64,000 nucleotides of DNA from HXMU1420-13 sp965228545 (GTDB taxonomy: Bacteria > Bacteroidota > Rhodothermia > Balneolales > Balneolaceae). The position numbers were made by a program, and so were the translations under genes. Below the pieces are notes generated by a model that ran no database searches, was not told where the DNA came from, and saw nothing but the letters and a program-made list of their open reading frames with translations. The stretch covers positions 2,108,001-2,172,000 of the forward strand of contig OZ245822.1 in assembly GCA_965228545.1 (NCBI GenBank). The letters are read 5' to 3'. Every line of letters begins with the position of its first letter. Position 1 is the first letter of the stretch. Below are positions 1 to 8,530 of this stretch, in pieces.

Positions 1-1
1 C

Positions 2-676
2 ATGGATTTTTTAAGCGATTTTATTCCCTTTTCCACAGATTTTATGGGAGCGGGGGCACTTTTACTGGCAAGTTTTACTTCATTATTCTCTGTTGTAAAC
101 CCATTGGCCGCCATGCCGGTTTTCCTTTCTTTGATGGGAGACCACACACTCGACGAGCAAGTACGAACAGCACGTAAATCGGCTATTTACATGTTCATCG
201 TATTGGTAACATTTCTGTTTTTAGGAACCTACATTCTGTCCTTTTTTGGCATTAGCATTTCAGGTATTCGCATTGCCGGCGGTATAGTAATTATGCGAGC
301 CGGTTTTTCGATGATGAACCCTGAAACGGGGGGTAGAAAACTATCCAAAAAAGATACTGAAGCCGCAATGGATAAAGAAGATGTGTCTTTTAGTCCGCTT
401 GCTATGCCTCTACTATCTGGTCCCGGCAGTATTGCTGTTGTAATTGGTTTCGGCTCGCAAGCAACGGGAACCAGCGATTACATCTTAAACACCGTAGCTG
501 TATTTTTAACAGCGTTTTTAGCGTGGGGTATTTTGCGTGTTGCTCCATGGCTAAACAAAGTGATTGGTAAAAGTGGTATGATTGTAATTACACGAATGAT
601 GGGTTTCATCGCATTAGCAATTGGTGTACAGTTTGTGATTAATGGAATTGCGGGATTTTTCGGTTTTAACGCTTAG
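2..676 (+). CDS. MarC family integral membrane protein
   Basis: Multi-pass inner-membrane protein of the MarC (UPF0056) family, 224 aa, close to the family's usual 200-220 aa. The hallmark NPLAAMP motif lies at residues 33-39, and the matching half-repeat motif MPLLSGPGSI at 135-144 fits the two-fold repeated transporter-like fold. About six hydrophobic segments are visible. The molecular function of the family is not settled; the old link to multiple antibiotic resistance was withdrawn, and some members have been tied to amino-acid export. The ATG is at the second base of the window, so a slightly earlier start cannot be excluded, but the length argues that the protein is complete. It ends 9 bases before a DinB-like gene on the same strand. 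Confidence 0.88.
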   Translation: MDFLSDFIPFSTDFMGAGALLLASFTSLFSVVNPLAAMPVFLSLMGDHTLDEQVRTARKSAIYMFIVLVTFLFLGTYILSFFGISISGIRIAGGIVIMRAGFSMMNPETGGRKLSKKDTEAAMDKEDVSFSPLAMPLLSGPGSIAVVIGFGSQATGTSDYILNTVAVFLTAFLAWGILRVAPWLNKVIGKSGMIVITRMMGFIALAIGVQFVINGIAGFFGFNA

Positions 677-685
677 TACCAAGTC

Positions 686-1141
686 ATGGATAACAAAAAA
701 ATTGACTATGATCGGTGGGCAAACAAACTTGTAATCGATGCGATAGAAAAAGTTCGGGAGGATAACCTTCGGTCCGAACTCACCCGGTTATTTGCACATC
801 TATTTAAAGCACAAATTATTTGGTTTACTCGTATTCATGAAATTGAAGAAACCACCAAGATTTGGGGAAATTATACTATAGAAGAGTGTAAAAGCCTATT
901 GAATGATAGTGGCGATATGCTGCATCGAATTGCAGAAAAAAGTGGCGAAATGATTCGTTATCAGGATTTGAAAGGCGTCCATTATTCAACGTTGGCCGAT
1001 GATATTTTTGAGCACCTCATCATTCACGGGCAACATCACCGTGCGCAGATTTTATATCTACTTAGTAGAAACGGATACAACGCCCCTGCTACTGATTACA
1101 TCTATTTTCTAAGATCATTACCCACTAAGGCCAACTTTTAG
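686..1141 (+). CDS. DinB-like metal-binding four-helix protein
   Basis: A 151-aa protein of the DinB/YfiT-like superfamily, four-helix-bundle proteins that usually hold a divalent metal through three histidines. Here these are probably His38 (in FAHLFKAQ), His114 and His118 (in the segment HGQHHRAQ). The N-terminal pattern YDRWAN is also typical. Members include small-thiol-dependent transferases (bacillithiol or mycothiol) and many uncharacterised proteins, so no substrate can be assigned. It follows the MarC-like gene by 9 bases and is probably co-transcribed with it. No signal peptide is visible, so it should be cytoplasmic. Confidence 0.75.
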   Translation: MDNKKIDYDRWANKLVIDAIEKVREDNLRSELTRLFAHLFKAQIIWFTRIHEIEETTKIWGNYTIEECKSLLNDSGDMLHRIAEKSGEMIRYQDLKGVHYSTLADDIFEHLIIHGQHHRAQILYLLSRNGYNAPATDYIYFLRSLPTKANF

Positions 1142-1230
1142 TAGTTTTACGCTGTTTGTAGTCTAAATCATCACTAAACACTATTGCTCTGGAAACCATA
1201 GATCGCGCATTAGCCGCATTTTCGTCATTC

Positions 1231-2580
1231 ATGTGGGGAACCCCACTCGTTCTTTTACTGGTAGGTGGTGGATTATATTTTCTCATTTACTCTCGTTTTA
1301 CGCCCTATCGTTACTTTTTTCACGCGATAGATATTTTACGAGGTAAATACGACGATCCCGACGATCCCGGTGATATTAGTCACTTCGAAGCACTTTCCTC
1401 GGCATTGGCAGCTACCGTTGGGCTCGGTAATATTAGTGGTGTAGCTGTTGCCATTGCAATTGGTGGCCCGGGAGCTGTATTCTGGATGTGGGTGAGTGCT
1501 GTAGTAGGTATGGCTACAAAATTCTTTACTTGTACCCTTTCCATTATGTATCGTGGAAAAGATTCGAATGGGGACATTCAGGGCGGCACCATGTACATGA
1601 TTGTAGAAGGATTAGGTAAGAAATGGAAGCCGCTAGCTGTGCTGTTTGCCCTTGCCGGTTTATTCGGGCCACTCCCGATTTTTCAAGCCAATCAGGTTAC
1701 ACAAATTGTTCGCGATTTTATTCTAGTACCAAATGGAATTACTGATCCTGCAAATACATTTGCCAGCGATTTAGTAAGTGGACTTGTAATTCTAGCCATC
1801 GTTTCTATCGTAATTTTCGGTGGAATTAAGCGCGTTGGTAAAGTTGCCTCGAAAATGGTACCTGCAATGGTTGTAATCTACGTAAGCTGTGTGCTCATCA
1901 TTTTAGGCATTCATATTGATGTACTTGGGCATTATTTATTACTGATTGTAACCGATGCTTTTCAAGGTGCCTATTTTAATGGTGACGCAGCATTTGGTGG
2001 CGTTTTAGGAAGCTTGATTGTACACGGAACAAAACGAGCGGCATTCTCGAACGAAGCCGGTATCGGTACCGCTACACTCGCTCATGGCGCTGCAAAAACC
2101 AAAGAACCCGTTCGCGAAGGGTTAGTGGCTATGATGGGCCCGTTTATTGACACACTTATTGTTTGTACGATGACTGCCCTAGCTATTTTAGTAACCGATG
2201 TGTGGCAATCCGGTGAGTTGAACGGGATCACGTTAACTGCCTCAGCATTTCAAGAAGCAATCGGGCCGTTTGGAGTTTACTTGTTGATTTTCTGTGTATT
2301 GATTTTCGGTTTCAGTTCATTATTCACCTACTCATATTACTCCACTAAATGTCTTGGGTTCTTGATTGGCGCTGATAAACAGAAGTACTTCAACTATTTT
2401 TATGCCGTAGCTATCATTTTTGGATCAGTTGCTACCATTAATGCGGTACTCAATTTTACCGACGGTATGTTTGCGTTGATGAGTATCCCAACTATGACGG
2501 TAGCGATACTCTTATCACCAAAAGTTATGGCAGCAGCCAGAGATTATTTTGATAGAATGAAGAGTGCCGGTAACATTTAA
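1231..2580 (+). CDS. Sodium:alanine/glycine symporter (AGCS family)
   Basis: Inner-membrane Na+-coupled amino-acid symporter of the alanine-or-glycine:cation (AGCS, AlsT/DagA-like) family, 449 aa from the first ATG, with 10-11 hydrophobic segments. The family signature is clear: GLGNISGVAVAIAIGGPGAVFWMW near residues 65-88 (quoted in part) and the conserved FSNEAGIGTATLAHGAA stretch near 273-289. The ATG at 1231 gives MWGTPLV, which begins in what is normally the first membrane segment. Reading further upstream in frame (open back to 1162) gives ALETIDRALAAFSSF, which looks like the usual N-terminal amphipathic helix, but there is no ATG, GTG or TTG there. The true start may therefore be a rare codon such as ATT at 1183. 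It probably imports alanine or glycine with sodium. Confidence 0.9.
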   Translation: MWGTPLVLLLVGGGLYFLIYSRFTPYRYFFHAIDILRGKYDDPDDPGDISHFEALSSALAATVGLGNISGVAVAIAIGGPGAVFWMWVSAVVGMATKFFTCTLSIMYRGKDSNGDIQGGTMYMIVEGLGKKWKPLAVLFALAGLFGPLPIFQANQVTQIVRDFILVPNGITDPANTFASDLVSGLVILAIVSIVIFGGIKRVGKVASKMVPAMVVIYVSCVLIILGIHIDVLGHYLLLIVTDAFQGAYFNGDAAFGGVLGSLIVHGTKRAAFSNEAGIGTATLAHGAAKTKEPVREGLVAMMGPFIDTLIVCTMTALAILVTDVWQSGELNGITLTASAFQEAIGPFGVYLLIFCVLIFGFSSLFTYSYYSTKCLGFLIGADKQKYFNYFYAVAIIFGSVATINAVLNFTDGMFALMSIPTMTVAILLSPKVMAAARDYFDRMKSAGNI

Positions 2581-2723
2581 AGCTAGCGTTTTAACCAATC
2601 GGTTTTTTCTTTTTTACGTAATCAATAAAGGAACTTGAAATGGGTGATGAGGTATCTTTAATCATGAGAAGGTAGATTCATCCTTCAATCAAAAAATTTG
2701 TACATTCTAGAAAGCTTTTCTGT

Positions 2724-4463
2724 ATGATTTTCAGACCATCACTTCTATTTGCACTCATAGTAATTACTTCTGCAGCAGCGCTTGCCCAATCGGGAGGCAC
2801 TAACCCGCAGAATACACTGTTACCCGAGATTAACCCTCAGGATATTGAGATTAGAAGTGAATTCAGAGCACGATTCCCTGGTCTTCGGCGCCAACCCATT
2901 CTTGGGTTTAACCCTAAACCGCGGGTATTTCAGATCGACCCAAACAGAATGCCGTTTATGGAATCGCGAGAACAAGCGGTAGCCAGTATTGCCATCACTC
3001 AACTTGATCGACCTGATCCGCCAGCCCGTTCTATTTTACCCACCCCTAGCCGAACCAATCTTTATTTGAAAAGTGGATTCGGATCGTTCATCACTCCGGA
3101 GGCTGACGCTTATTTTTATCAGGGATTGGGAAGTAAATCTACTTTAACGGGTAATTTCTCGTTACTCGCATCGGATGGTCACCTCGACGATCAGGCTTCC
3201 GGTTTTCGTTTTATAGATGGCGATGTGCGCTTCTATTCGAAAGTAAAGAAAGACTTGGCCGTCGAAAGCTCCATAGGTTTTCTAAGTGATTTCAATCGCT
3301 TGTATAATCTGGATCCGCTTTATCAGGATGCAATTGGCGAAACTACCCGAAAAGATTACCTCGGATTAAGTTGGAATGCGGCGATTCATCAAACTAAAAA
3401 TGCCCTAGAAGGTTTTAAAACAGGAATAACAGTTTCGCATTTTGAGGCTGAATTAGATGCCGGAGGCAATGCCACACGAAGCGATGGAAATCTAATCTCC
3501 GGAAATAGTAGCGAACAATACGTGCATTTCGAAGCCAACAAATATTGGCCGGGCTCTCGATTGTACGAAAGTTTAAGCATACAAGGGCGAGTAACTGTCG
3601 GCGCTTACGATGCTGCTAGCAGTATTTCGGAAAATGTTATTTTGGGCAAAATAGGCGCTGAGTATAAAAAACTAATCAATTTTAATATGCATGCTTCGGG
3701 TGCATTTAATATTGCATATGCGAGCGATGGACTAGAGAATAAATTCTACATCGCTCCGGAAGCTGAACTTTCCTACAATTTGAAGGATGCGTTAATGGTG
3801 AAAGGTGGAATTAAAGCAGGACCATTCTTTACCGGCTTGCAAGAGCACTATCAAACCAATCGTTTTTTAAATACGGCTACTACCTTGCGCCATAGTTATG
3901 GATCTCAAGCGTTTGGAGAAGTTGGGTTAAAGTTATTTGAAGGCAATCGTGTGTATTCGGGCGTATCATATCAAATTACCAGAAATAGAGCCTACTATCA
4001 GCGAGTATCGGAAAATAGAATCGGGCAGAATTATGCACTTTTCTATACTATCAATTACGAGAAATCGAGCACCTTTGAGTGGTATGGTGGAATTACGCAG
4101 CAGCTAGATCCGGAACAATTTTGGTTTGATGCCCGAATTTACGCCCGAAGACCAAAACTGGATAGCGGTGCAGATATCCCTTACGAAGAACGCTTTGGAG
4201 TTACGACTTCGCTTAACTACAATTTCAAAAAATCGTTGTTACTTAGCACCTGGATGGATGTGATCGGCAATCGGCAATCGCCCACCAATAACCGTGAATT
4301 AGGCACCATCAGCCTTGTAAATGTAAAAGCCGAATACGAATTTAGCCATCGGTTTGGTGTTTATGCCAAAGTATTGAATATCTTGGGGCAAGAATACGAA
4401 GTGTGGGACGGCTATCAGGAGCGCCCTTTTCAGCTCTTCGGAGGGATAATTTTAAAATTGTAA
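2724..4463 (+). CDS. Outer-membrane beta-barrel, TonB-receptor-like without plug
   Basis: A 579-aa protein with a signal peptide (hydrophobic core about residues 5-20, cleavage near AAALAQ). About 100 Pro/Arg-rich residues follow, and then a region of alternating amphipathic strands running to the C-terminus. The end, FQLFGGIILKL, looks like the last strand of an outer-membrane barrel, and the segment NILGQEYEVWDGYQERPFQ resembles the C-terminal part of TonB-dependent receptors. The plug domain and TonB box typical of such receptors are not visible, and the length is shorter than a usual receptor. It lies directly upstream of mini-HU, HU-SPOR, exbB, exbD and tonB genes, so it is probably an envelope component linked to that operon. 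Substrate unknown. Confidence 0.7.
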   Translation: MIFRPSLLFALIVITSAAALAQSGGTNPQNTLLPEINPQDIEIRSEFRARFPGLRRQPILGFNPKPRVFQIDPNRMPFMESREQAVASIAITQLDRPDPPARSILPTPSRTNLYLKSGFGSFITPEADAYFYQGLGSKSTLTGNFSLLASDGHLDDQASGFRFIDGDVRFYSKVKKDLAVESSIGFLSDFNRLYNLDPLYQDAIGETTRKDYLGLSWNAAIHQTKNALEGFKTGITVSHFEAELDAGGNATRSDGNLISGNSSEQYVHFEANKYWPGSRLYESLSIQGRVTVGAYDAASSISENVILGKIGAEYKKLINFNMHASGAFNIAYASDGLENKFYIAPEAELSYNLKDALMVKGGIKAGPFFTGLQEHYQTNRFLNTATTLRHSYGSQAFGEVGLKLFEGNRVYSGVSYQITRNRAYYQRVSENRIGQNYALFYTINYEKSSTFEWYGGITQQLDPEQFWFDARIYARRPKLDSGADIPYEERFGVTTSLNYNFKKSLLLSTWMDVIGNRQSPTNNRELGTISLVNVKAEYEFSHRFGVYAKVLNILGQEYEVWDGYQERPFQLFGGIILKL

Positions 4464-4465
4464 GT

Positions 4466-4663
4466 ATGAAAAAAGAGTTTTTAGAAGCGTTTAGCATAGT
4501 GGTGCGCGATCAGATTATTATGAAAAATTCGGTCGAAATTTCGGGTCTCGGTACATTTAAAGCCGTGCATCATAGTCAACATCAGGAAAAAAGAGTTGAC
4601 GGTAAAACAGTGATGATGCCCCCGCGCGATACCATTGAGTTTGTAGCGGAAATAGAGAGGTAA
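4466..4663 (+). CDS. Minimal HU/IHF-like DNA-binding protein
   Basis: A 65-aa basic protein matching most of an HU-family fold. After a short helix, VEISGLGTFKAVHH corresponds to the HU beta turn (GFGTF in HU), then the arm-like HQEKRVDGKTVMMPPRDT corresponds to the beta-arm with its conserved Pro, and EFVAE to the closing strand. Helix 1 of ordinary 90-aa HU seems missing. The chosen ATG lies 2 bases after the barrel gene stop; a longer in-frame reading would run into that gene. It precedes a second gene whose N-terminus is also HU-like by only 4 bases, so the two may pair. Whether it binds DNA or acts as a dimerisation module is not known. Confidence 0.7.
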   Translation: MKKEFLEAFSIVVRDQIIMKNSVEISGLGTFKAVHHSQHQEKRVDGKTVMMPPRDTIEFVAEIER

Positions 4664-4667
4664 GGGC

Positions 4668-6464
4668 ATGCATATTGATCATCAACAACTTTTAGAATTA
4701 CTGGCCGAAGCCTCAGGGCTGGATGCCGAAACAACTCAAAAACAATTGCATGAGCTCATCGCTGATATCAAACAATCGCTGAGCGAAGACGAAGCCTACG
4801 AAATTGAAGGGTTTGGGATATTTAGCAGCCTGGGAAACCGAATCATGTTCATCCCATCAAAAGAACTCGAAACGGAGATTAATTTTAAATATGTGGGCAT
4901 GGAGCCCATAGAGATGGAAGAGCCGGCTCCAACCTTTGATGATCCATTTGAAGGTCTTGATGATGAAAACAGTGCTGAAGAGATCGATCTGGAGGCAAAA
5001 AAACCGGTTGGCAAAGATTTAGGTACTCGCTTTGCCGGACTGATTGATGAAGATATTAACGATCCAGATTTAGAGCCCGCAGAAGATCCCGGGCCTGAAA
5101 TGTGGGGTGTAGAAGCCCATAAGGAAGATGAAAGTGCCGATCGGCTGTTTGCCAGTTTAATGGGCCAAGAATACGAAAAACCGATCGAAGAAAACGAAGG
5201 TATCGATACCTCTGATCAAGAAGATTTGGACGGGTTTGAAGATGTATTTGCAGATAGCAACGAAAATCAGGATAAAGAAAATGACCTTGATGCCGAAGTA
5301 GCTGCTTTAATGGGTGGGGATTCTGATTCCGGATCCAATGACGATAAAGACACTGACGAGTTGCTGGATGATGTGTTCGCTGAAATGGAAAGTGATGGTT
5401 TAATTTCGGATGAATTGACAGATGACGTGCTTGGTTTGGATGAGTCTGATGTGGTAATAGATTATGCAGAAGTACCCAAGGATGAGGGCGAAGACGATTA
5501 CATATCAGCAGACTTAAACTCCATTAGTGCGGAAGATGAGCCTGATACTGAAGCAATACCAGCATTTAATACCAACGAAGAGGAGCTTGACACAGAGCTA
5601 GAAAGTGAGGTGAGTGAAGAAGAGAGCCTCCAGCTCGAAAAAGAAGTTGATCTCGATTTTGAAGATCCGTTCATGAATCTGGAAGACGATCAGGTGGATG
5701 AAAGTGTGCTAAGAATGGAAGAATTTGATGACACAGAAATTGTACCGGTTATAAAAAATATCACCACCGACGATCCCACTGATACTGATCAAAAGGCTGA
5801 GACAACCAAAGAGCCGGAAGAAAAGGAAACGAAAGGCAAAAAGAAGGAAAAGCCGGTTAAGGCCAGTAAAAATTCTGAAGCAGCCCCCGCTTGGTTATGG
5901 GTGGTTCTAATTGTAGTGCTATTGGGTGGTGGAGTTATTGGCCTTGGATACTTTAATATTTTAAATATTCCATTTATCTCCCCTTCCACTTCAACCGTGG
6001 CAACAACCTCACAGCCTGAAACGCCTCCACCGGCTGCTCGAAATACACCAAGTGTGGATGAACAGGCTGCAGCAACATCATCGCAGAATACACAAACAGA
6101 AGAACCTGCAACCACTCAGGAACAAGCCGCACCTCCGGTAGTTGAAAATACACAACCGGCGCAAAACCAAATTAGTAATAACGCTGAAAAATATGGTCTT
6201 ACCGGTGCACTTTCGGCAGATGGAATGGATGGCTATACGATTGTAATGTATTCACTCAGCAATCAACAAAACGCACTTTCTGAACAACAAAAATTACAGA
6301 ACAACGGTTATCGTGCAATTGTTGCACCTGTAGAAAGTGAGCGTTTTGGCACATTGTGGAGAGTAAGCTTAGGGCAGTTTGCCTCGCTGTATGATGCAGC
6401 TGTTGCTGCCGAAGAAATTGAAACGCTATTACCTGATAACTACTTCATTAAAAAAATTAACTAA
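4668..6464 (+). CDS. HU-like N-terminal, acidic, single-TM SPOR protein
   Basis: A 598-aa membrane protein. Residues 1-80 look like an HU/CCDC81-type fold (GFGIFSSLGNRIMFIPS). Residues 85-390 are a strongly acidic low-complexity linker rich in Asp and Glu. A single membrane helix lies near 404-428 (WLWVVLIVVLLGGG), followed by a Pro/Thr/Gln-rich periplasmic spacer and a C-terminal SPOR domain at about 518-598 (DGYTIVMYS ... WRVSLGQF). SPOR domains bind denuded septal peptidoglycan glycans, so the protein probably links the cytoplasm to division-site or cell-wall sites. It ends 8 bases before exbB. Proteins combining an HU-like N-terminus with SPOR are a Bacteroidota-type architecture; the ligand of the HU-like part is unknown. 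Confidence 0.85.
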   Translation: MHIDHQQLLELLAEASGLDAETTQKQLHELIADIKQSLSEDEAYEIEGFGIFSSLGNRIMFIPSKELETEINFKYVGMEPIEMEEPAPTFDDPFEGLDDENSAEEIDLEAKKPVGKDLGTRFAGLIDEDINDPDLEPAEDPGPEMWGVEAHKEDESADRLFASLMGQEYEKPIEENEGIDTSDQEDLDGFEDVFADSNENQDKENDLDAEVAALMGGDSDSGSNDDKDTDELLDDVFAEMESDGLISDELTDDVLGLDESDVVIDYAEVPKDEGEDDYISADLNSISAEDEPDTEAIPAFNTNEEELDTELESEVSEEESLQLEKEVDLDFEDPFMNLEDDQVDESVLRMEEFDDTEIVPVIKNITTDDPTDTDQKAETTKEPEEKETKGKKKEKPVKASKNSEAAPAWLWVVLIVVLLGGGVIGLGYFNILNIPFISPSTSTVATTSQPETPPPAARNTPSVDEQAAATSSQNTQTEEPATTQEQAAPPVVENTQPAQNQISNNAEKYGLTGALSADGMDGYTIVMYSLSNQQNALSEQQKLQNNGYRAIVAPVESERFGTLWRVSLGQFASLYDAAVAAEEIETLLPDNYFIKKIN

Positions 6465-6472
6465 TCATCTAC

Positions 6473-7177
6473 ATGAATTACGCATTTCTTATTCAGGAAT
6501 CTATTGCCTCGGTCGATTCCCTGGCAACGTCGTTGGAGGGAGAAACCATCACATTTTTCGATTTAATGGTAGAAGGTGGCATCTTGATGATCCCCATCTT
6601 TATCCTCTTTTTGATTTCATTTTATGTGATTTTTGAACGATGGAGCGCTCTTACTCGCTCCCATACCGATACCCAACGCTTTTTGGGCACCATCGAAGGA
6701 ATGCTGAAAACCGGCCGACAAAGTGATGCCATAGCCTATTGCGAGGACTTTGATAAACCCCTCGCCAGAATTATCAAAGCCGGAATCAAACGCTTAGGTC
6801 GCCCTATTCGTGATATCGAAGACGCCATCGACAATGCAGGCAAAAAGGAAATCTTCTTTCTCGAAAAACGCATGAACTGGTTAGCGACAATTGCCGGTGT
6901 AGCGCCATTAATTGGGTTTACAGGAACAGTAACCGGTATGATCGAAGCCTTTATGGATATTCAATCGCTGCAAGGTAATGTAAACCCTAGTGCACTTGCG
7001 GGTGGTATTTGGGAAGCATTGATTACAACCGCTGCCGGTTTAATTGTTGGGTTGATTGCATTCGGTTTTTACAACTTTCTACTGGGTAAAATCAATCGTT
7101 CGATATTTGAACTCGAAAATGCCTCGGCTGATTTTATAGACCTTCTTCAATCACCTGCACCCAAAAAACAGAGCTGA
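6473..7177 (+). CDS. exbB: ExbB/TolQ/MotA-type proton channel protein
   Basis: A 234-aa inner-membrane protein of the MotA/TolQ/ExbB family, the proton-channel subunit that powers TonB or TolA. A first membrane segment lies near residues 35-58 (MIPIFILFLISFYVIFE). The family core follows: LATIAGVAPLIGFTGTVTGMIEAF near 138-161 and a third helix with ALITTAAGLIVGLIA near 182-196. It is followed after one base by exbD and then tonB, which favours ExbB over TolQ or MotA. Energy from the proton gradient would be delivered to outer-membrane receptors or to the adjacent barrel. Confidence 0.93.
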   Translation: MNYAFLIQESIASVDSLATSLEGETITFFDLMVEGGILMIPIFILFLISFYVIFERWSALTRSHTDTQRFLGTIEGMLKTGRQSDAIAYCEDFDKPLARIIKAGIKRLGRPIRDIEDAIDNAGKKEIFFLEKRMNWLATIAGVAPLIGFTGTVTGMIEAFMDIQSLQGNVNPSALAGGIWEALITTAAGLIVGLIAFGFYNFLLGKINRSIFELENASADFIDLLQSPAPKKQS

Positions 7178-7178
7178 T

Positions 7179-7595
7179 ATGGCACGCGATTTCAGAAGAG
7201 GTGATAAACGATTAACTCCATTGTCGCTGTTTTCACAGTCGTCGTTAACGGATATTGTACTGCTCTTACTGATCTTCTTTTTGCTCACTTCATCCTTTGT
7301 AACCAACTTTGGTATACAAGTGAATATTCCAAAAGCTGAAAGTGGCGCGGTAACACAAGCAGAATATATTTCGGTAGCCATCACTAATGATGGCGAATTT
7401 TATGTGGAGGGAGAACTGACCGCAAGAGGCTCGCTTGCCGGCGCCATCCGCGAAGCACGAAATACTAAACCTGAAGGCACCATCGTACTTAGGGCAGACA
7501 AAGACGCAACTGTTGACGATGCCGTTCGTGTGTTGAACATTGGTAAAGCATTAAACCTTCGCTTAGTAATGGCCACCGAACAAGGTTCACTTTAA
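7179..7595 (+). CDS. exbD: ExbD/TolR biopolymer transport protein
   Basis: A 138-aa protein with a short basic cytoplasmic N-terminus, one membrane helix (about residues 24-43) and a periplasmic ExbD/TolR domain. The proton-carrying aspartate is Asp25 in SSLTDIVLLLLIFFLL, at the expected start of the helix. The C-terminal part (TIVLRADKDATVDDAVRVLN) is a typical ExbD fold. The start codon is one base after the exbB stop, so the genes are translationally close and form the energising complex together. Confidence 0.93.
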   Translation: MARDFRRGDKRLTPLSLFSQSSLTDIVLLLLIFFLLTSSFVTNFGIQVNIPKAESGAVTQAEYISVAITNDGEFYVEGELTARGSLAGAIREARNTKPEGTIVLRADKDATVDDAVRVLNIGKALNLRLVMATEQGSL

Positions 7596-7600
7596 ACAAT

Positions 7601-8419
7601 ATGGATCCCCAATTCACAAAAGACGATACACGCGCATTATTTGCAACCATCGGTGTTGCCGCAGTGCTGATTGCATTCTCTCTTTGGCTTACCATCGATA
7701 TGGGCAGGAACATTCGTCCGTCTTTTATAGAAGTTGAGTTTGGGGAGTTTCAAACCGGGCGATTAACCGAGTTTTCGGAAGTAGAAGATGAACAAGTGGC
7801 AACTCGTCCCAATCCATCCGAAGTAGAAACGGAAGAACCCACCGAAGAAACCCCGGAACCGGAAGACATCCCCGAAACTACCGCACAAGAAGATACCAAG
7901 CCGGTTGATTTACCTGATGAAGTTGAGGATGTAATTGAAGAAGCCATCGAAACGCCGGTAACCGAGGAAATAGATCCTACCCAAACTGCCGAAGAAAATA
8001 CCGAAGAAGAAATTGAAATAGCTCCGGTTGCCAAAGAAGATATCGACACGCAAGAAGGTGCGGAAGAAAGTGGCGATGTTGAAGGCGCCACCGGCGAAAC
8101 CGACTCCGATCAGGGGCTAGGTAATGATGATGACAAAACAGCCCCATATGAGCTAAAGTGGGAAGGTGATATCGAACGTGCACCCATGGTTCAGCCTCTC
8201 CCTACTAATACTGCAAATACAGAAGCGGTTATAACTGTTCGCTTCGAAGTTCGCCCTAATGGAACGGTAGGTAGAATTATTCCAATAAAAAAGATGAGCC
8301 CTGAGCTAGAACGAGAGGTAATGAGTACGCTAAGAACATGGCGTTTTTCTCGATTACCGGGAGGCGTGCCGCAAACCGTACAATGGGGTTCCATTACGTT
8401 TCGCTTTGTGTTTAATTAA
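7601..8419 (+). CDS. tonB: TonB family energy transducer with acidic linker
   Basis: A 272-aa protein: membrane anchor near residues 12-30 (ATIGVAAVLIAFSLWL), a long Glu/Asp/Pro/Thr linker at about 60-175, and a C-terminal TonB domain near 190-272 (AVITVRFEVRPNGTV ... TLRTWRF). TonB carries energy from ExbB/ExbD to outer-membrane transporters. The linker is unusual: classical TonB linkers carry Pro-Glu and Pro-Lys repeats with many lysines, while this one is overwhelmingly acidic. It begins 5 bases after exbD. A TolA-like role is less likely because of the TonB-type C-terminal motif. Confidence 0.88.
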   Translation: MDPQFTKDDTRALFATIGVAAVLIAFSLWLTIDMGRNIRPSFIEVEFGEFQTGRLTEFSEVEDEQVATRPNPSEVETEEPTEETPEPEDIPETTAQEDTKPVDLPDEVEDVIEEAIETPVTEEIDPTQTAEENTEEEIEIAPVAKEDIDTQEGAEESGDVEGATGETDSDQGLGNDDDKTAPYELKWEGDIERAPMVQPLPTNTANTEAVITVRFEVRPNGTVGRIIPIKKMSPELEREVMSTLRTWRFSRLPGGVPQTVQWGSITFRFVFN

Positions 8420-8530
8420 AGCTTCTTCCACCCCTTCACAATTTTTTACCGACATCTTGATTCTGAATACCTACCTTCGGTAATTCTAAACCGCTCTTCG
8501 CGCTAATCATTTAAAATAAACGGGATACTT

